This document shows positions 8,268 to 17,856 of a DNA stretch of 64,000 bases, piece after piece. Location: positions 3,221,052 to 3,285,051 of the forward strand of contig NZ_BAFN01000001.1 in NCBI RefSeq assembly GCF_000949635.1. The letters are read 5' to 3'. The stretch's first letter is position 1. Each line of letters begins with the position of its first letter. Source of the stretch: Candidatus Brocadia sinica JPN1 (lineage in GTDB: Bacteria; Planctomycetota; Brocadiia; Brocadiales; Brocadiaceae). A program made the translations under genes and the position numbers. Below the pieces are notes generated by a model. It was not told where the DNA came from, made no database searches, and was given only the letters and a program-made list of their open reading frames with translations.

Positions 8268-10562
8268 ATGGGGATTAAACGTTTTGTCCGTTGTATTATT
8301 GCGATTATCCTTATTGCCTTCGCATTATTTACCTTCTTAAGTTTTCTCAGCTATTCCTCCAACGATCCTCCTTTCGCAGATTATCCCATCAATAATCCTA
8401 TAAAAAATTTTTGCGGAATTGCCGGAGCGAAAGTTGCCGGATATGCCATAGCGGGCATGGGAAGAACTTCCTACCTGATTGTTATCATGATAGGCTGGCT
8501 GGGAGTACAATATCTTTGTAAGGAGAGAATCGAATATCTCTGGGTAAGAGCGATAGGGGCAGTTTTATTGCTATTTTCGGTTGCTTCCTTACTGACCTTC
8601 GGGTGTTATCTGTTTAAAAAGGACTTCCTATCCGCCAATGTTGGTGGGATTTTCGGAATTGTAATTGTTTCAAGGCTGTATGAATATTTTAATTTAACAG
8701 GTACTTTTATTATTCTGGGATTAGGATTTGTTATATCAGTTATGCTTTTGTTAAACTCCACCCCCATCTCGCCATTTCTCAAAATACCAAAAGGGAAAAA
8801 GGTCAACTCAACTCCGGTACGTGAATCTGTTGCGAAAGGCGCCAATACCCTTCCTCATTCAAAGGTAAATACGCCTGATGATTCAGACATTTTGGTTGAT
8901 GACCCTATAGAAGACCATGCAAATGCGTATCCTGCGAGTGACATTATGGAAACGGAGGACGAACCTTGCGAATCCGCTGATAAGCTTGAAAAAGTCCGGG
9001 AGGAGTACGGTGGTGAACAATATCCGGAAGATGTGGGTAGTTATGACACAGATCCCGGCAAGAAAAACGATGATGCTTATAGGCTACCGCCATCGGATTT
9101 ACTGGAAAAGCCTGTCTTCAAAGAATATGCAGATGATTGGGATCAGATCACACAGCGTGCCCAGGTTTTGAAAAACACCCTTGAACAGTTTAATGTAAAA
9201 TCAGAGGTTGTGGAAATCGAACGGGGGCCTGTCATTACTATGTACGAATTAGAATTAGCGCCGGGGACAAAGGTTGGCAAGGTGGTGGGTCTTTCAGACG
9301 ATCTGGCTATTGCCCTGAAGGCGCCAAGTGTAAGGGTTGTTGCCCCATTGATGGGTAAGTCGTCGATTGGTCTTGAAGTTCCCAATATCCAGAGAAAAAT
9401 GGTGATGCTGAGGGAATTGCTGGATGCTTCTGAAGAAGTGCGGAAAAAGATGGCCATTCCCCTTTTGATCGGTAAAGATGTGGCGGGAAATCCCGTCATA
9501 TCGGATTTGGCGTCTATGCCGCATCTGCTCATTGCGGGAACAACGGGTTCCGGGAAATCGGTTTGCCTGAATTCGGTTATTTTGAGCATCCTCTTCCTGC
9601 GGCATCCCAGTGATGTTCAGCTCTTGTTAGTAGATCCTAAAATGGTTGAATTTTCGTTATTTCGGGAAATTCCCCACCTGATAAGCCCTGTAGTAACGGA
9701 CATGAAAAAGGCGGCAGCCGTGCTGGAGTGGGCGGTAAACAAGATGGAGGAACGATACGCCTTGCTGGCCAGCGTGGGTGTAAAACACATCAACGGCTAT
9801 AACAGGCTGGGAATGTCCGAGATTAAAAGACGCCTGAATCCTGACGGTGACGCTAACCTCGAAGATGTATCCTTTTATCTTCCTCACATTGTTATTGTCG
9901 TGGATGAATTAGCCGACTTGATGATGGTGGCATCAAAAGAGGTTGAGGCGTCGGTAATCCGTCTTTCACAAAAGTCGCGTGCTGTAGGTATTCATCTCAT
10001 CCTGGCAACACAGCGACCCTCGGTCGACGTGATTACGGGATTAATAAAATCAAATTTACCTTCCCGGATATCATTTTACGTCGCTTCAAAAGTGGATTCG
10101 AGAACAATTCTGGATCAAAATGGAGCGGAGAAATTACTGGGAAGCGGGGATATGTTGTTCTTGCCGCCGGGAACCTCAAAGCTGGTGCGTGTCCAGGGGG
10201 CTTATGTAAGCGATGAGGAGGTGAAGAATGCGGTTGAATATCTGAGAAAATGCGCAGCGCCGAAATTCAGCCCGGAATTAAAGTGCTGGAAAGGGGCTTC
10301 GGATAGGGAGAACAACGCCAAGGATAATCTTTACAATGAGGCGGTGAGGATCATACTTGAAACGCAAAGGGGGTCTGTTTCACTTTTACAGAGACGTTTG
10401 GAGATCGGATATTCACGCGCTGCTAAATTAATTGACCTGATGGCTGAAGATGGGATTGTGGGAGAATATAAGGGCAGTCAGGCAAGAGAGGTATTCCTGA
10501 CGCTGGAAGACTGGGATGCACAAATGGCACGAATGAATCAGGAAGAAATGGATAATGCGTAG
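8268..10562 (+). CDS. ftsK: DNA translocase FtsK/SpoIIIE
   Basis: A 764-residue DNA pump acting at the septum in chromosome segregation. About four N-terminal membrane segments lie in residues 8-165, followed by an acidic linker (about 190-280). The motor domain has AGTTGSGKSVCLN (Walker A), LLLVDPKMVEFSLF, IVVDELADLMM (Walker B) and LATQRPSVDVITGLIKSN. The C-terminal winged-helix gamma domain is at about 690-755, ending GEYKGSQAREV. Its end overlaps rimO by eight bases. Confidence 0.96.
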   Translation: MGIKRFVRCIIAIILIAFALFTFLSFLSYSSNDPPFADYPINNPIKNFCGIAGAKVAGYAIAGMGRTSYLIVIMIGWLGVQYLCKERIEYLWVRAIGAVLLLFSVASLLTFGCYLFKKDFLSANVGGIFGIVIVSRLYEYFNLTGTFIILGLGFVISVMLLLNSTPISPFLKIPKGKKVNSTPVRESVAKGANTLPHSKVNTPDDSDILVDDPIEDHANAYPASDIMETEDEPCESADKLEKVREEYGGEQYPEDVGSYDTDPGKKNDDAYRLPPSDLLEKPVFKEYADDWDQITQRAQVLKNTLEQFNVKSEVVEIERGPVITMYELELAPGTKVGKVVGLSDDLAIALKAPSVRVVAPLMGKSSIGLEVPNIQRKMVMLRELLDASEEVRKKMAIPLLIGKDVAGNPVISDLASMPHLLIAGTTGSGKSVCLNSVILSILFLRHPSDVQLLLVDPKMVEFSLFREIPHLISPVVTDMKKAAAVLEWAVNKMEERYALLASVGVKHINGYNRLGMSEIKRRLNPDGDANLEDVSFYLPHIVIVVDELADLMMVASKEVEASVIRLSQKSRAVGIHLILATQRPSVDVITGLIKSNLPSRISFYVASKVDSRTILDQNGAEKLLGSGDMLFLPPGTSKLVRVQGAYVSDEEVKNAVEYLRKCAAPKFSPELKCWKGASDRENNAKDNLYNEAVRIILETQRGSVSLLQRRLEIGYSRAAKLIDLMAEDGIVGEYKGSQAREVFLTLEDWDAQMARMNQEEMDNA

Positions 10563-11913
10563 TATGAAATCTAAAAAAGTTGCTTTAATCAATTTGGGGT
10601 GTCCGAAGAACCTGGTAGATGCTGAGGAGATCCTTGGGAGGGTGGCTGACAGTGGAAGTACGATATGTCAATATCCTGAGGATGCAGAGATACTGATTGT
10701 AAATACCTGCGGTTTCATCGATGATTCCAAGAAGGAGTCTATCGATGCGATCTTCAAGATGGCAAAACTGAAAGAGGATGCACAATGTAAAAAACTCATT
10801 GTGACTGGCTGTCTGGCCCAACGGTATCCAAAAGAATTACAAAAAGAAATTCCTGAAATCGATCACGTGGTGGGGCTGAAGGATTTCGAAAAACTAACCG
10901 ATCTGTCAGGCTCTGATCGCAAAAGGGAAAAGTCCTCTTCCATACAGTGTAGTGACGATTGGCGCAATCGAATTAGATTGACCCCTAGACATTATGCGTA
11001 TCTCAGAATTTCTGATGGATGTGATAATCGTTGTAGTTATTGTGCCATTCCCGGCATACGGGGGAAATTCTACAGCCGGACGATAGAAAATATCCTTGAA
11101 GAGGCGCGACAGATGGCCCGTGAGGGCGTAAAGGAAATTAATATTATTTCTCAGGATACAACCTCTTACGGTGTAGACTTGTATGGCAAACGGCAATTGC
11201 ATGTATTATTAGAAAAACTTTCAAACATAGAAGGTATTGAATGGATACGGATCCTCTATACCCATCCACGGCATTTTTATCCGGAGCTTGTTCATACAAT
11301 AGCCCGCTATGATAAAATCTGCAAATATATCGATCTGCCTATCCAACACATTCATGATTTTATTTTAAAGAAGATGGGACGCGGTGTAACGCACACTTCT
11401 GTAAAGAGTTTGATCGATGATTTGCGAGCTCGCATTCCTGAATTATTTTTGAGGACTTCTGTTATTGTGGGATTTCCTGGAGAAACAGAGGAACATTTTA
11501 CTGAGCTTTTAGAATTTGTAAAAGATATCAAATTTGAAAGATTGGGGGTATTTACGTACTCCAAAGAAGAAGGCACACCTGCCGCGTCCTTCAAAAAACA
11601 GGTGCCCAAAGAGGTGAGGGAACAGCGATACAAGGAAGTTATGCTTGCCCAACAAAAAATTATTTTAAAAAAACACAAAAACCTGGTGGGAAATACAATC
11701 CCTGTTATTGTCGATGAAAAGGATGAGACGAAGGGAAGATGGTTTGGCAGAACATATGGAGATGCGCCAGACGTGGATAGCAAGGTAATTATCCAGGAAA
11801 ATCATTTGAAAGTTGGCGATATTACAAATATGATGATTACAGGTATAGCAGGATATGACCTGACAGGAACGCCTGTTCATTTACTACAAAGACACAAAGG
11901 CGCAAAGGGGTAA
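10555..11913 (+). CDS. rimO: Ribosomal protein S12 methylthiotransferase RimO
   Basis: A 452-residue radical SAM enzyme adding a methylthio group to an Asp of ribosomal protein S12. The N-terminal UPF0004 domain carries its cluster Cys in NLGCPKNLVDAE, NTCGF and VTGCLAQR. The radical SAM motif is SDGCDNRCSYCAIPGIRG. LGCPKN and IRGKFYSR point to RimO over MiaB. A TRAM domain ends the protein. The last residues RHKGAKG are encoded by an AAGGCGCAAAGG-type stretch that resembles a repeat in the following gap. Starts at 10555 or 10564 are both possible. Confidence 0.94.
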   Translation: MRSMKSKKVALINLGCPKNLVDAEEILGRVADSGSTICQYPEDAEILIVNTCGFIDDSKKESIDAIFKMAKLKEDAQCKKLIVTGCLAQRYPKELQKEIPEIDHVVGLKDFEKLTDLSGSDRKREKSSSIQCSDDWRNRIRLTPRHYAYLRISDGCDNRCSYCAIPGIRGKFYSRTIENILEEARQMAREGVKEINIISQDTTSYGVDLYGKRQLHVLLEKLSNIEGIEWIRILYTHPRHFYPELVHTIARYDKICKYIDLPIQHIHDFILKKMGRGVTHTSVKSLIDDLRARIPELFLRTSVIVGFPGETEEHFTELLEFVKDIKFERLGVFTYSKEEGTPAASFKKQVPKEVREQRYKEVMLAQQKIILKKHKNLVGNTIPVIVDEKDETKGRWFGRTYGDAPDVDSKVIIQENHLKVGDITNMMITGIAGYDLTGTPVHLLQRHKGAKG

Positions 11914-12091
11914 AAGAATATCTAAAATGACAAAGAACAGAATAAAGGAAATTACTAAGAGGGGCATGAGCCAAGCGTGGGACAGACATGCAATACCCTT
12001 AGTTCTCTTTCCTCCCTTAGTTTTTAAAGCTTTGCGCTCTTTACGACTCTATGGCGGAATACACTGTTCCAAAAGCAGAGAAGGGGACTAA

Positions 12092-12667
12092 ATGGGATCG
12101 TTCGAGTTTTCAAAATGCACGGCATTCAATCTGCCCAACCGGTTAACCTTATTGAGACTCTTGCTTGCTATTGTGTTTTTTATATTCCTGTCGTACCGGT
12201 ATTATAATAGCGCCCTTGCGGCATTTTTATTAGCCTGGTTAACCGACTGGCTGGATGGATATTTGGCTCGCAAAAAAGGGCTTCTCACAGATTTTGGGCG
12301 TATTGCAGACCCATTTGTGGATAAGATCATTGTCTGTGGCGGATTTATTTTACTCATACAACATGCCCATGATATCATATCACCATGGATGGTTGTTGTA
12401 ATTGTAGCGAGAGAATTTTTGGTCAATAGTCTCAGAAGCTATTCGGAATCAAAGGGGATTGAATTCGGGGCAACCATATGGGGGAAGGCAAAGATGTTTG
12501 TTCAGTCGTTTACCATTAGCCTCATCTTGCTGTTCTTCGCGCAACTCAATCATTTTGTAGCCATCAAACAGGGGATTATTATTATGCTCTGGCTTACCGT
12601 AATTATTACGTTAGTTTCGGGGATTAAATATATGGTTAAAGCCGGTCCTGCAATCCTGGAAAAATAG
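12092..12667 (+). CDS. pgsA: CDP-diacylglycerol--glycerol-3-phosphate phosphatidyltransferase
   Basis: A 191-residue membrane enzyme making phosphatidylglycerol phosphate. The CDP-alcohol phosphatidyltransferase motif DG-x2-AR-x8-G-x3-D-x3-D is complete in WLDGYLARKKGLLTDFGRIA followed by DPFVDK. Several hydrophobic helices surround it. Length fits PgsA. It ends the plus-strand run and faces the lipoprotein cluster. Confidence 0.94.
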   Translation: MGSFEFSKCTAFNLPNRLTLLRLLLAIVFFIFLSYRYYNSALAAFLLAWLTDWLDGYLARKKGLLTDFGRIADPFVDKIIVCGGFILLIQHAHDIISPWMVVVIVAREFLVNSLRSYSESKGIEFGATIWGKAKMFVQSFTISLILLFFAQLNHFVAIKQGIIIMLWLTVIITLVSGIKYMVKAGPAILEK

Positions 12668-12678
12668 TAGACGTAAAT

Positions 12679-12724
12679 GAAAACACGAATTTTTTACCAG
12701 ACTGTTTTCAAAAAGCGTGTTTTC
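12679..12724. terminator. Possible terminator hairpin between pgsA and lpoB
   Basis: GAAAACACG (12679-12687) and CGTGTTTTC (12716-12724) form a perfect 9-bp stem with a 28-base loop, in the space between two convergent genes. No strong U-tract follows on either strand, so termination is only suggested by position. Confidence 0.35.
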
Positions 12725-12753
12725 GTTCAGACACTAAATAGTTACCATTCCTG

Positions 12754-13347
12754 TCATTTGCCAAATAAGCTACGCTCCGAAATTTTTCGTATTTCTTTTT
12801 CGTCTGCCCATTCAATAATACCTGTTTCCAGATGCATCAGATTAAGAGTGAATTTATAATAAATATCGCGAACATCTTCAGCTTTTTTTACGATGCTTGA
12901 AAAATTACCATAGAGCATATATTCAGCCCCAATCTGCTGGCCAAAGGTTGCTGCCGTGGCTTTATTAACCATACCACTTTCAGTTTGGAACTCAAACTGT
13001 TTCTCGACAGCATCTACCTTTGTCATGTCAACAAACCGGAACTTGCCAGAATGCACAATCTTCGTCCTTATGGAATCAGTAATTGACTCTGTATCGATAT
13101 GTTCTAACGTTTTATTTTTTATGGTATTTACAAATATGACGGGGCGTCGTTCGTTGGTCACCTGGACAATGGGAGGGAAGGTAAGGAGCGAGTCAACCAT
13201 TTTGTTAACAATCTGCTGTAAATCGGTTGACCCAAAATCGGTTGTTGTTGTTTCGACCTTTGTGGCATCTTCATACTTGACGCTTGTAGCGCACCCTGTG
13301 ACAATTACTATACTTAATCCGCATACAAATTGCTTTAAACCGGACAT
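12754..13347 (-). CDS. lpoB: LpoB-like penicillin-binding-protein activator lipoprotein
   Basis: A 197-residue outer-membrane lipoprotein related to LpoB, which activates a bifunctional peptidoglycan synthase in enterobacteria. The N-terminus is a signal peptide with lipobox VTGC near residue 19. The body has PVIFVNTIKNKTLEHIDTESI, GKFRFVD and FGQQIGAEYMLYGNFSSI, and ends with HLETGIIEWADEKEIRK. It is the last gene of a four-gene minus-strand cluster (CsgG-like, COG3014, YcfL-like, LpoB-like). Whether it acts on a penicillin-binding protein here is inferred from family only. Confidence 0.87.
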   Translation of the reverse strand: MSGLKQFVCGLSIVIVTGCATSVKYEDATKVETTTTDFGSTDLQQIVNKMVDSLLTFPPIVQVTNERRPVIFVNTIKNKTLEHIDTESITDSIRTKIVHSGKFRFVDMTKVDAVEKQFEFQTESGMVNKATAATFGQQIGAEYMLYGNFSSIVKKAEDVRDIYYKFTLNLMHLETGIIEWADEKEIRKISERSLFGK

Positions 13348-13429
13348 TCTCTGTATCCTCCTTGTTTTAAAATTCTAATACGTTTATCTTAAATGTGAAA
13401 AGGGAAAGTCTCGTGCCTTTTTCATCCAC

Positions 13430-13894
13430 CTACTCGTCCTGTAACTCCCGTATTTTTATCTTAAATTCTTTGGCATTGGGATTAGGAGCAACACCTTGCA
13501 ATGACTTGGATTCGTTTCCATAGAGTATTACCGGAGTCCATGCATCTGTGTCAGGATCAATCTCGCGTCCGTTTTCGTCAAACCAGGAGAACTTGAACTG
13601 CAAATTCATGGTATCATTGTCTTTGTTAAGCAAAGAGACATGAGCCCTGAGCAGGTTTCCAACAAAATCAGACTTCATATCCGCTATTTGAATATTCCGG
13701 GCTAAACTGGCGTTATTAATGATCACATTTTTTCTGTATACCGTTTGCCCGTTTTGTCCGGTAGCTGCAGACATTGACCCTTCAATACCTGCTGTGGTGG
13801 AACAACCAATGAAGGATACTGCCATCAAAATGATTATAAACCCATAATAGTTTAATTTCGTATGCTTCGAGATTATTTTTGTATAGTCAGACAT
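13430..13894 (-). CDS. YcfL-like (DUF1425) lipoprotein
   Basis: A 154-residue predicted lipoprotein with a hydrophobic segment (about residues 16-31) ending in a SFIGC lipobox. The domain with VGNLLRAHVSLLNKDNDTMN, QFKFSWFDENGREID and GNESKSLQGVAPNPNAKEFKI matches the YcfL/DUF1425 family, which often neighbours lpoB in Gram-negative bacteria. The role is unknown. It lies about 80 bases upstream of lpoB on the same strand. Confidence 0.8.
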   Translation of the reverse strand: MSDYTKIISKHTKLNYYGFIIILMAVSFIGCSTTAGIEGSMSAATGQNGQTVYRKNVIINNASLARNIQIADMKSDFVGNLLRAHVSLLNKDNDTMNLQFKFSWFDENGREIDPDTDAWTPVILYGNESKSLQGVAPNPNAKEFKIKIRELQDE

Positions 13895-13929
13895 GGTATG
13901 TATGCCTACCCTTTCCTAATATCTTCTAT

Positions 13930-15393
13930 TTAAAAAGTTGTTGATGTAATGTAAAGTTCTGATCTTATCTGTATCACCCTTAGTATAGTTTTTTTGTTTT
14001 GATTTATTGAAATATCAATATCTGAGGATGCTCCCGATGCTTCATGTGCCAGATGCAAACGATGTGTTCCTTCCGGAAGATGAATACGCATGATCTGAAC
14101 ATCTCGTGGTAAAGTTAACCAGCTTCTCACGTCTGCCCTCTCCGAAACTACATTGTAGATCGAGGAAAATATCTGTCCTAAACTTCCTGCTGAATCTTTT
14201 GCCTTTTGTTGAATAGCAGCCTTGGCTGCTGCCCTGAGGATGTGTCTGATGACCATGGCTGGCACCTTTTCCTTTAATGATTTCACAGCCAGTGCCTGTA
14301 CGTGGCAAATAGACTCCGTCATGCCGAAAGAACTGCCACCCCCTGATTCAGATAGGGAAAGCGGTTCCACTGCAGACCATTTTGTATGATAAATAGGAAA
14401 TGCAATTGCCAATAAACCATTTGGAGTAGGAATCGGGATTTGAATTTCCCTTTTTTGCGGAACCAAACCATTCTCAAAGAAGACCACCAGATCTCCGGTT
14501 TTTCCACCGCCCGTACCCTCCTCACCTTTAACGGAGTACTTGCCAAACCGGGAAGCATAATATTCATATTCCTGGTTCATTTCAAGATCTTTTGCCAGGC
14601 GCATTACGTCCCGTTGTAAGTAAGCATTATCAGGAAATATTTGAAGGGCTTTTTTATAGTCAATGTACGCATCGTTCGGTTGATTCAGCAATTCATATAC
14701 TATTCCGGACATATAAAATGCATAAGCATTTTGAAAAGAGTTCTTTACCTTGCCGGCAACATCATCCATACCCTGATAGGCTGAATTGAGATTGTTGTAG
14801 GCCTGTTGTGTATCAATTTGTTTGTCCCTTGCCTTTTCTTCCGCCCTGGCAAGTTCCTTTTCATGCATTTCTAGTGCTAATTTCTGTTCAAGATTTGCAC
14901 GTCTGACTTCAACACCAGCACCTTCAAGATCTTTTTTTACCAGATAGTTGAATGCCTGGAATTGGTACATAAATACTTTTTCATACCCATCTCCCTTATA
15001 AGGAATGGTATTATCATTTGCTAATAAAGATGCGGTCTGTGCTCCAATATCAGAGGCGCTTACGACTGCCTTTTCCTCCATCTGACGAACAGCTGCTATG
15101 GCTGCCTCAAAATCTTTCATGCTTGAATCTGTATCATTCTTTATCTGTGCAATACGACCGCGCTCCAGGAGATAGAGAATTTTGTCATTGCTTTTCCGGT
15201 ACTTATTAAGAATTTTAAGGGATTTGTCGAACTGGCGGGTTGCGAGATCGTCAATCAGCAAATTCATTTTAGATGTATAAGAAGTGAAAACGCTTGTAGT
15301 GGAACAACCAATGACAGGTATCACGAAAAAGACTGAAGCGCAAAAAAACAGTCGTCTCAATCGACACGACATAAATCTGTATCTACCGGCCAC
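13930..15393 (-). CDS. COG3014-like lipoprotein with TPR-type helices
   Basis: A 487-residue protein with a lipoprotein signal (FFVIPVIGCS). Next comes a helical repeat region, including ILYLLERGRIAQIKNDTDSS and FYMSGIVYELLNQPNDAY. A long charged helix around residues 165-200 looks like a coiled coil. The C-terminal third is beta-rich and includes LPRDVQIMRIHLPEGTHRL. The layout fits the uncharacterised COG3014 family known beside YcfL and LpoB. It probably works at the outer membrane with its neighbours; the mechanism is unknown. Confidence 0.75.
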   Translation of the reverse strand: MAGRYRFMSCRLRRLFFCASVFFVIPVIGCSTTSVFTSYTSKMNLLIDDLATRQFDKSLKILNKYRKSNDKILYLLERGRIAQIKNDTDSSMKDFEAAIAAVRQMEEKAVVSASDIGAQTASLLANDNTIPYKGDGYEKVFMYQFQAFNYLVKKDLEGAGVEVRRANLEQKLALEMHEKELARAEEKARDKQIDTQQAYNNLNSAYQGMDDVAGKVKNSFQNAYAFYMSGIVYELLNQPNDAYIDYKKALQIFPDNAYLQRDVMRLAKDLEMNQEYEYYASRFGKYSVKGEEGTGGGKTGDLVVFFENGLVPQKREIQIPIPTPNGLLAIAFPIYHTKWSAVEPLSLSESGGGSSFGMTESICHVQALAVKSLKEKVPAMVIRHILRAAAKAAIQQKAKDSAGSLGQIFSSIYNVVSERADVRSWLTLPRDVQIMRIHLPEGTHRLHLAHEASGASSDIDISINQNKKTILRVIQIRSELYITSTTF

Positions 15394-15485
15394 CTTCTCG
15401 TCTCTTTTTAACCATAGGCTGTCTTAAATTATAAAGCATGCTCTCTAAAGCATCAACGTGTGGCATAAACAAAACTACAGCGTGA

Positions 15486-16445
15486 TTACCATGAAATTGG
15501 CTTTGAACTGGAACCAGGAGTCTTTGGTTCACTTAATCTGTTTTCAGACGGCTTCTCGCTCAAACGACAAACCGCACCCGCCAATATATGCGCAGCGTCC
15601 CCCTCAATTATTTGTGCTATGATATATTTGGGTTGGATTTCGGTAATTTTAATGCGTCCTACCTGAATTTCTTCCATACCAAGGGACTCCAGGGTATCAG
15701 GGTCTACCAGTTCATCACCTGCATTGTATACATTCATGATATCGCTGACGTTGACCCGACCCTCAAGTCCGTTGGTTAGAAACACCTTATTATCCGAGAC
15801 TTTCACGATCCTTGTGGGAAAGATTCCGTCTATTATGCCGCCAACTAATTGTTGAACCGTTTTTTCCTTCAACATGTCGATAAATGCTAATAGCGTTGTA
15901 TGGCCATGTGCCGGTTCTCTATAAACTTCTCGCGTGTTGACCTTCTTTGCAGCCACGATCTTACCATTTCGGGTATCTATGATCTCCATATTTACCACCA
16001 TGCGTCCCTGAAACGTGGGTTTTTTAGATTTAGAGTAGAGAGTCTTGGCTTTTTTCTGGCTGACCTCAAATACTTCTATTTTTCCCGTGACAAAATATTC
16101 TGCACGAAGTATTTGTCCCATTTTTATGATCTTTTCAGATGGTATTTCTTTTGAACTGTCAAATGCATGTTCTTTGACAAGAGTGGGCAAACGATCGCGT
16201 TCAACAACAGTAAATTTGTTTGTGTTCACAAGGGCGGTGATAAGTTCGGCGGTAAACAAATTCGTCTCTTTGTCATCCCGCGTAATGGCAGTCACCTCTT
16301 TACTCTTATGTATCTGTTTTATGAGAGGTTTGTTGCCTGTTTTAAAATCAAGCACTGCAATTGTCGGCTTATCTGAAAATGTGTTGGCAAATAAGATTCC
16401 CTGATACAAAAGAATCACCGCAATAACGTACCCGGCAATCTTCAC
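15486..16445 (-). CDS. CsgG-family outer-membrane lipoprotein-like protein
   Basis: A 319-residue exported protein with an N-terminal signal peptide (ending about residue 21, no clear lipobox Cys). The CsgG/HfaB fold is indicated by PTIAVLDFKTGN, LFTAELITALVNTNKFTVVE, GQILRAEYFVTGKIEVFE and MVVNMEIIDTRNGKIVAAKK. The last ~90 residues add an OB-like segment (NKVFLTNGLEGRVNVSDIM). CsgG forms the curli secretion pore, but no curli subunit genes are present here. It heads the four-gene lipoprotein cluster. Confidence 0.8.
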   Translation of the reverse strand: MKIAGYVIAVILLYQGILFANTFSDKPTIAVLDFKTGNKPLIKQIHKSKEVTAITRDDKETNLFTAELITALVNTNKFTVVERDRLPTLVKEHAFDSSKEIPSEKIIKMGQILRAEYFVTGKIEVFEVSQKKAKTLYSKSKKPTFQGRMVVNMEIIDTRNGKIVAAKKVNTREVYREPAHGHTTLLAFIDMLKEKTVQQLVGGIIDGIFPTRIVKVSDNKVFLTNGLEGRVNVSDIMNVYNAGDELVDPDTLESLGMEEIQVGRIKITEIQPKYIIAQIIEGDAAHILAGAVCRLSEKPSENRLSEPKTPGSSSKPISW

Positions 16446-16651
16446 TGAGTATCCTCCTCATTCTCTGCTTAAGGTATAACAACGCTAAGAATTTTAAAAA
16501 TAAAACTGTCCGTCTGATTTTCATGAATTTTCTTTTTCTACAATTGGAATTATATAGTTGAATTATAAGGTGTCAAGGTCATTTACACGAAAGAAGGCGT
16601 TTAAAATTGTAATTGCTATCCCTGGTAAATTGTATTATCTTAATTTAACTT

Positions 16652-17854
16652 ATGAAAAAATACGTGATTATTGGTATTCCATGTCTTGTTGCCATTATCG
16701 TAGCGTCAATCTATTTCCTTGGCAATTCGGAATCTATTCAATACAAGACAGAGAAAATCGACAGAGGTAGTATTAGCAAATATGTCACCGCAACAGGCAC
16801 TATAAACCCTGTAAGAACCGTAATAATTGGCAGTCAGGTTACCGGACTTATCTCAAGACTGTACGCAGATTTTAATTCTGCCGTCAAGGTAGGACAAGTC
16901 GTGGCTCAGATTGACCCGGTTCCTTTCGAACATCGGGTTAAACAGGCGGAAGCCACCCTTGCCACTGCCATAGCTTCCCTTGAAAAAGCAAAGGTGAATT
17001 CTAAAAATAACAGGAGAAATTACCATCGTTCAAAAAAATTGTTTGCTAAAAAAGTAGTCTCCATTGAAGAACTTGATGCTGCCCGGACAACATATGAAGC
17101 GGGTTTAGCCGATGTAAAATTGGCAGAGGCACAGGTATTGCAAGCCAAAGCTGCTTTGGGAATTGCGAAAACAGATTTAGAACATACGGTAATTATCTCC
17201 CCGTTAAACGGCATTGTGATCTCCAGAAATGTGGATGTAGGACAAACCGTTGTGTCCAGCTTTCAAACCCCCATTCTCTTTAACATTGCCGAAGATCTGG
17301 TTCATATGCAGGTCAATACGAATGTCGATGAAGCCGATATCGGTATGGTTCAAGTAGGGCAGGATGCAAAGTTTACGGTAGATGCTTTTCCTGAGGACTT
17401 ATTTGAGGGTAAGGTCTCCGAGATCCGTATGGCACCTATTATTTTTCAAAATGTTGTGACATACGATACGATAATTAATGTCGATAATACATCCCTGAAA
17501 CTCAAGCCCGGAATGACGGCAAATACTTCCATTTTAGTGGCCAGAGTAGAGAACGTTTTAAGGGTTCCCAATGTGGCATTACGATATACCCCTTCTGAAA
17601 TTTTAAAAGGAGAAGGAGATAAAAAGGCGCTTGTTGACAGGAAATTTGCAAGAAAAACCAGCTTGCATATTTGGGTGTTAGAGAGAGGAAAATTGAAACA
17701 AGTGGCTGTAAAACCGGGAATAGGCGATGATGGCTTTACCGAAATCCTGGAGGGTGATGTAAAAGAAGGCCAGGAGGTTGTGATTGGTGAGACTCTTCCT
17801 AAGACGGCTGAAAAAGGTCAGCAAAGAGTTCCCTGGGGCAGAGCCCGTTATTAA
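16652..17854 (+). CDS. macA: MacA-like periplasmic adaptor (HlyD family)
   Basis: A 400-residue membrane-fusion protein linking an inner-membrane ABC transporter to an outer-membrane channel. A single N-terminal membrane anchor (residues 4-23) precedes the split lipoyl domain (VTATGTINPVRTVIIGSQVT). A coiled-coil hairpin spans about residues 100-165. A beta-barrel part (VNTNVDEADIGMVQVGQDAK) and KPGMTANTSILVA follow. It is directly followed by the ATPase and permease genes, defining a MacAB-type exporter. Confidence 0.9.
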   Translation: MKKYVIIGIPCLVAIIVASIYFLGNSESIQYKTEKIDRGSISKYVTATGTINPVRTVIIGSQVTGLISRLYADFNSAVKVGQVVAQIDPVPFEHRVKQAEATLATAIASLEKAKVNSKNNRRNYHRSKKLFAKKVVSIEELDAARTTYEAGLADVKLAEAQVLQAKAALGIAKTDLEHTVIISPLNGIVISRNVDVGQTVVSSFQTPILFNIAEDLVHMQVNTNVDEADIGMVQVGQDAKFTVDAFPEDLFEGKVSEIRMAPIIFQNVVTYDTIINVDNTSLKLKPGMTANTSILVARVENVLRVPNVALRYTPSEILKGEGDKKALVDRKFARKTSLHIWVLERGKLKQVAVKPGIGDDGFTEILEGDVKEGQEVVIGETLPKTAEKGQQRVPWGRARY

Positions 17855-17856
17855 AC

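Noticed and set aside
11914-12091. Possible riboswitch or gene in the rimO-pgsA gap
   Set aside because: It contains GCTTTGCGCTCTTTACG-type repeat sequence but no open frame, and no aptamer consensus was found.
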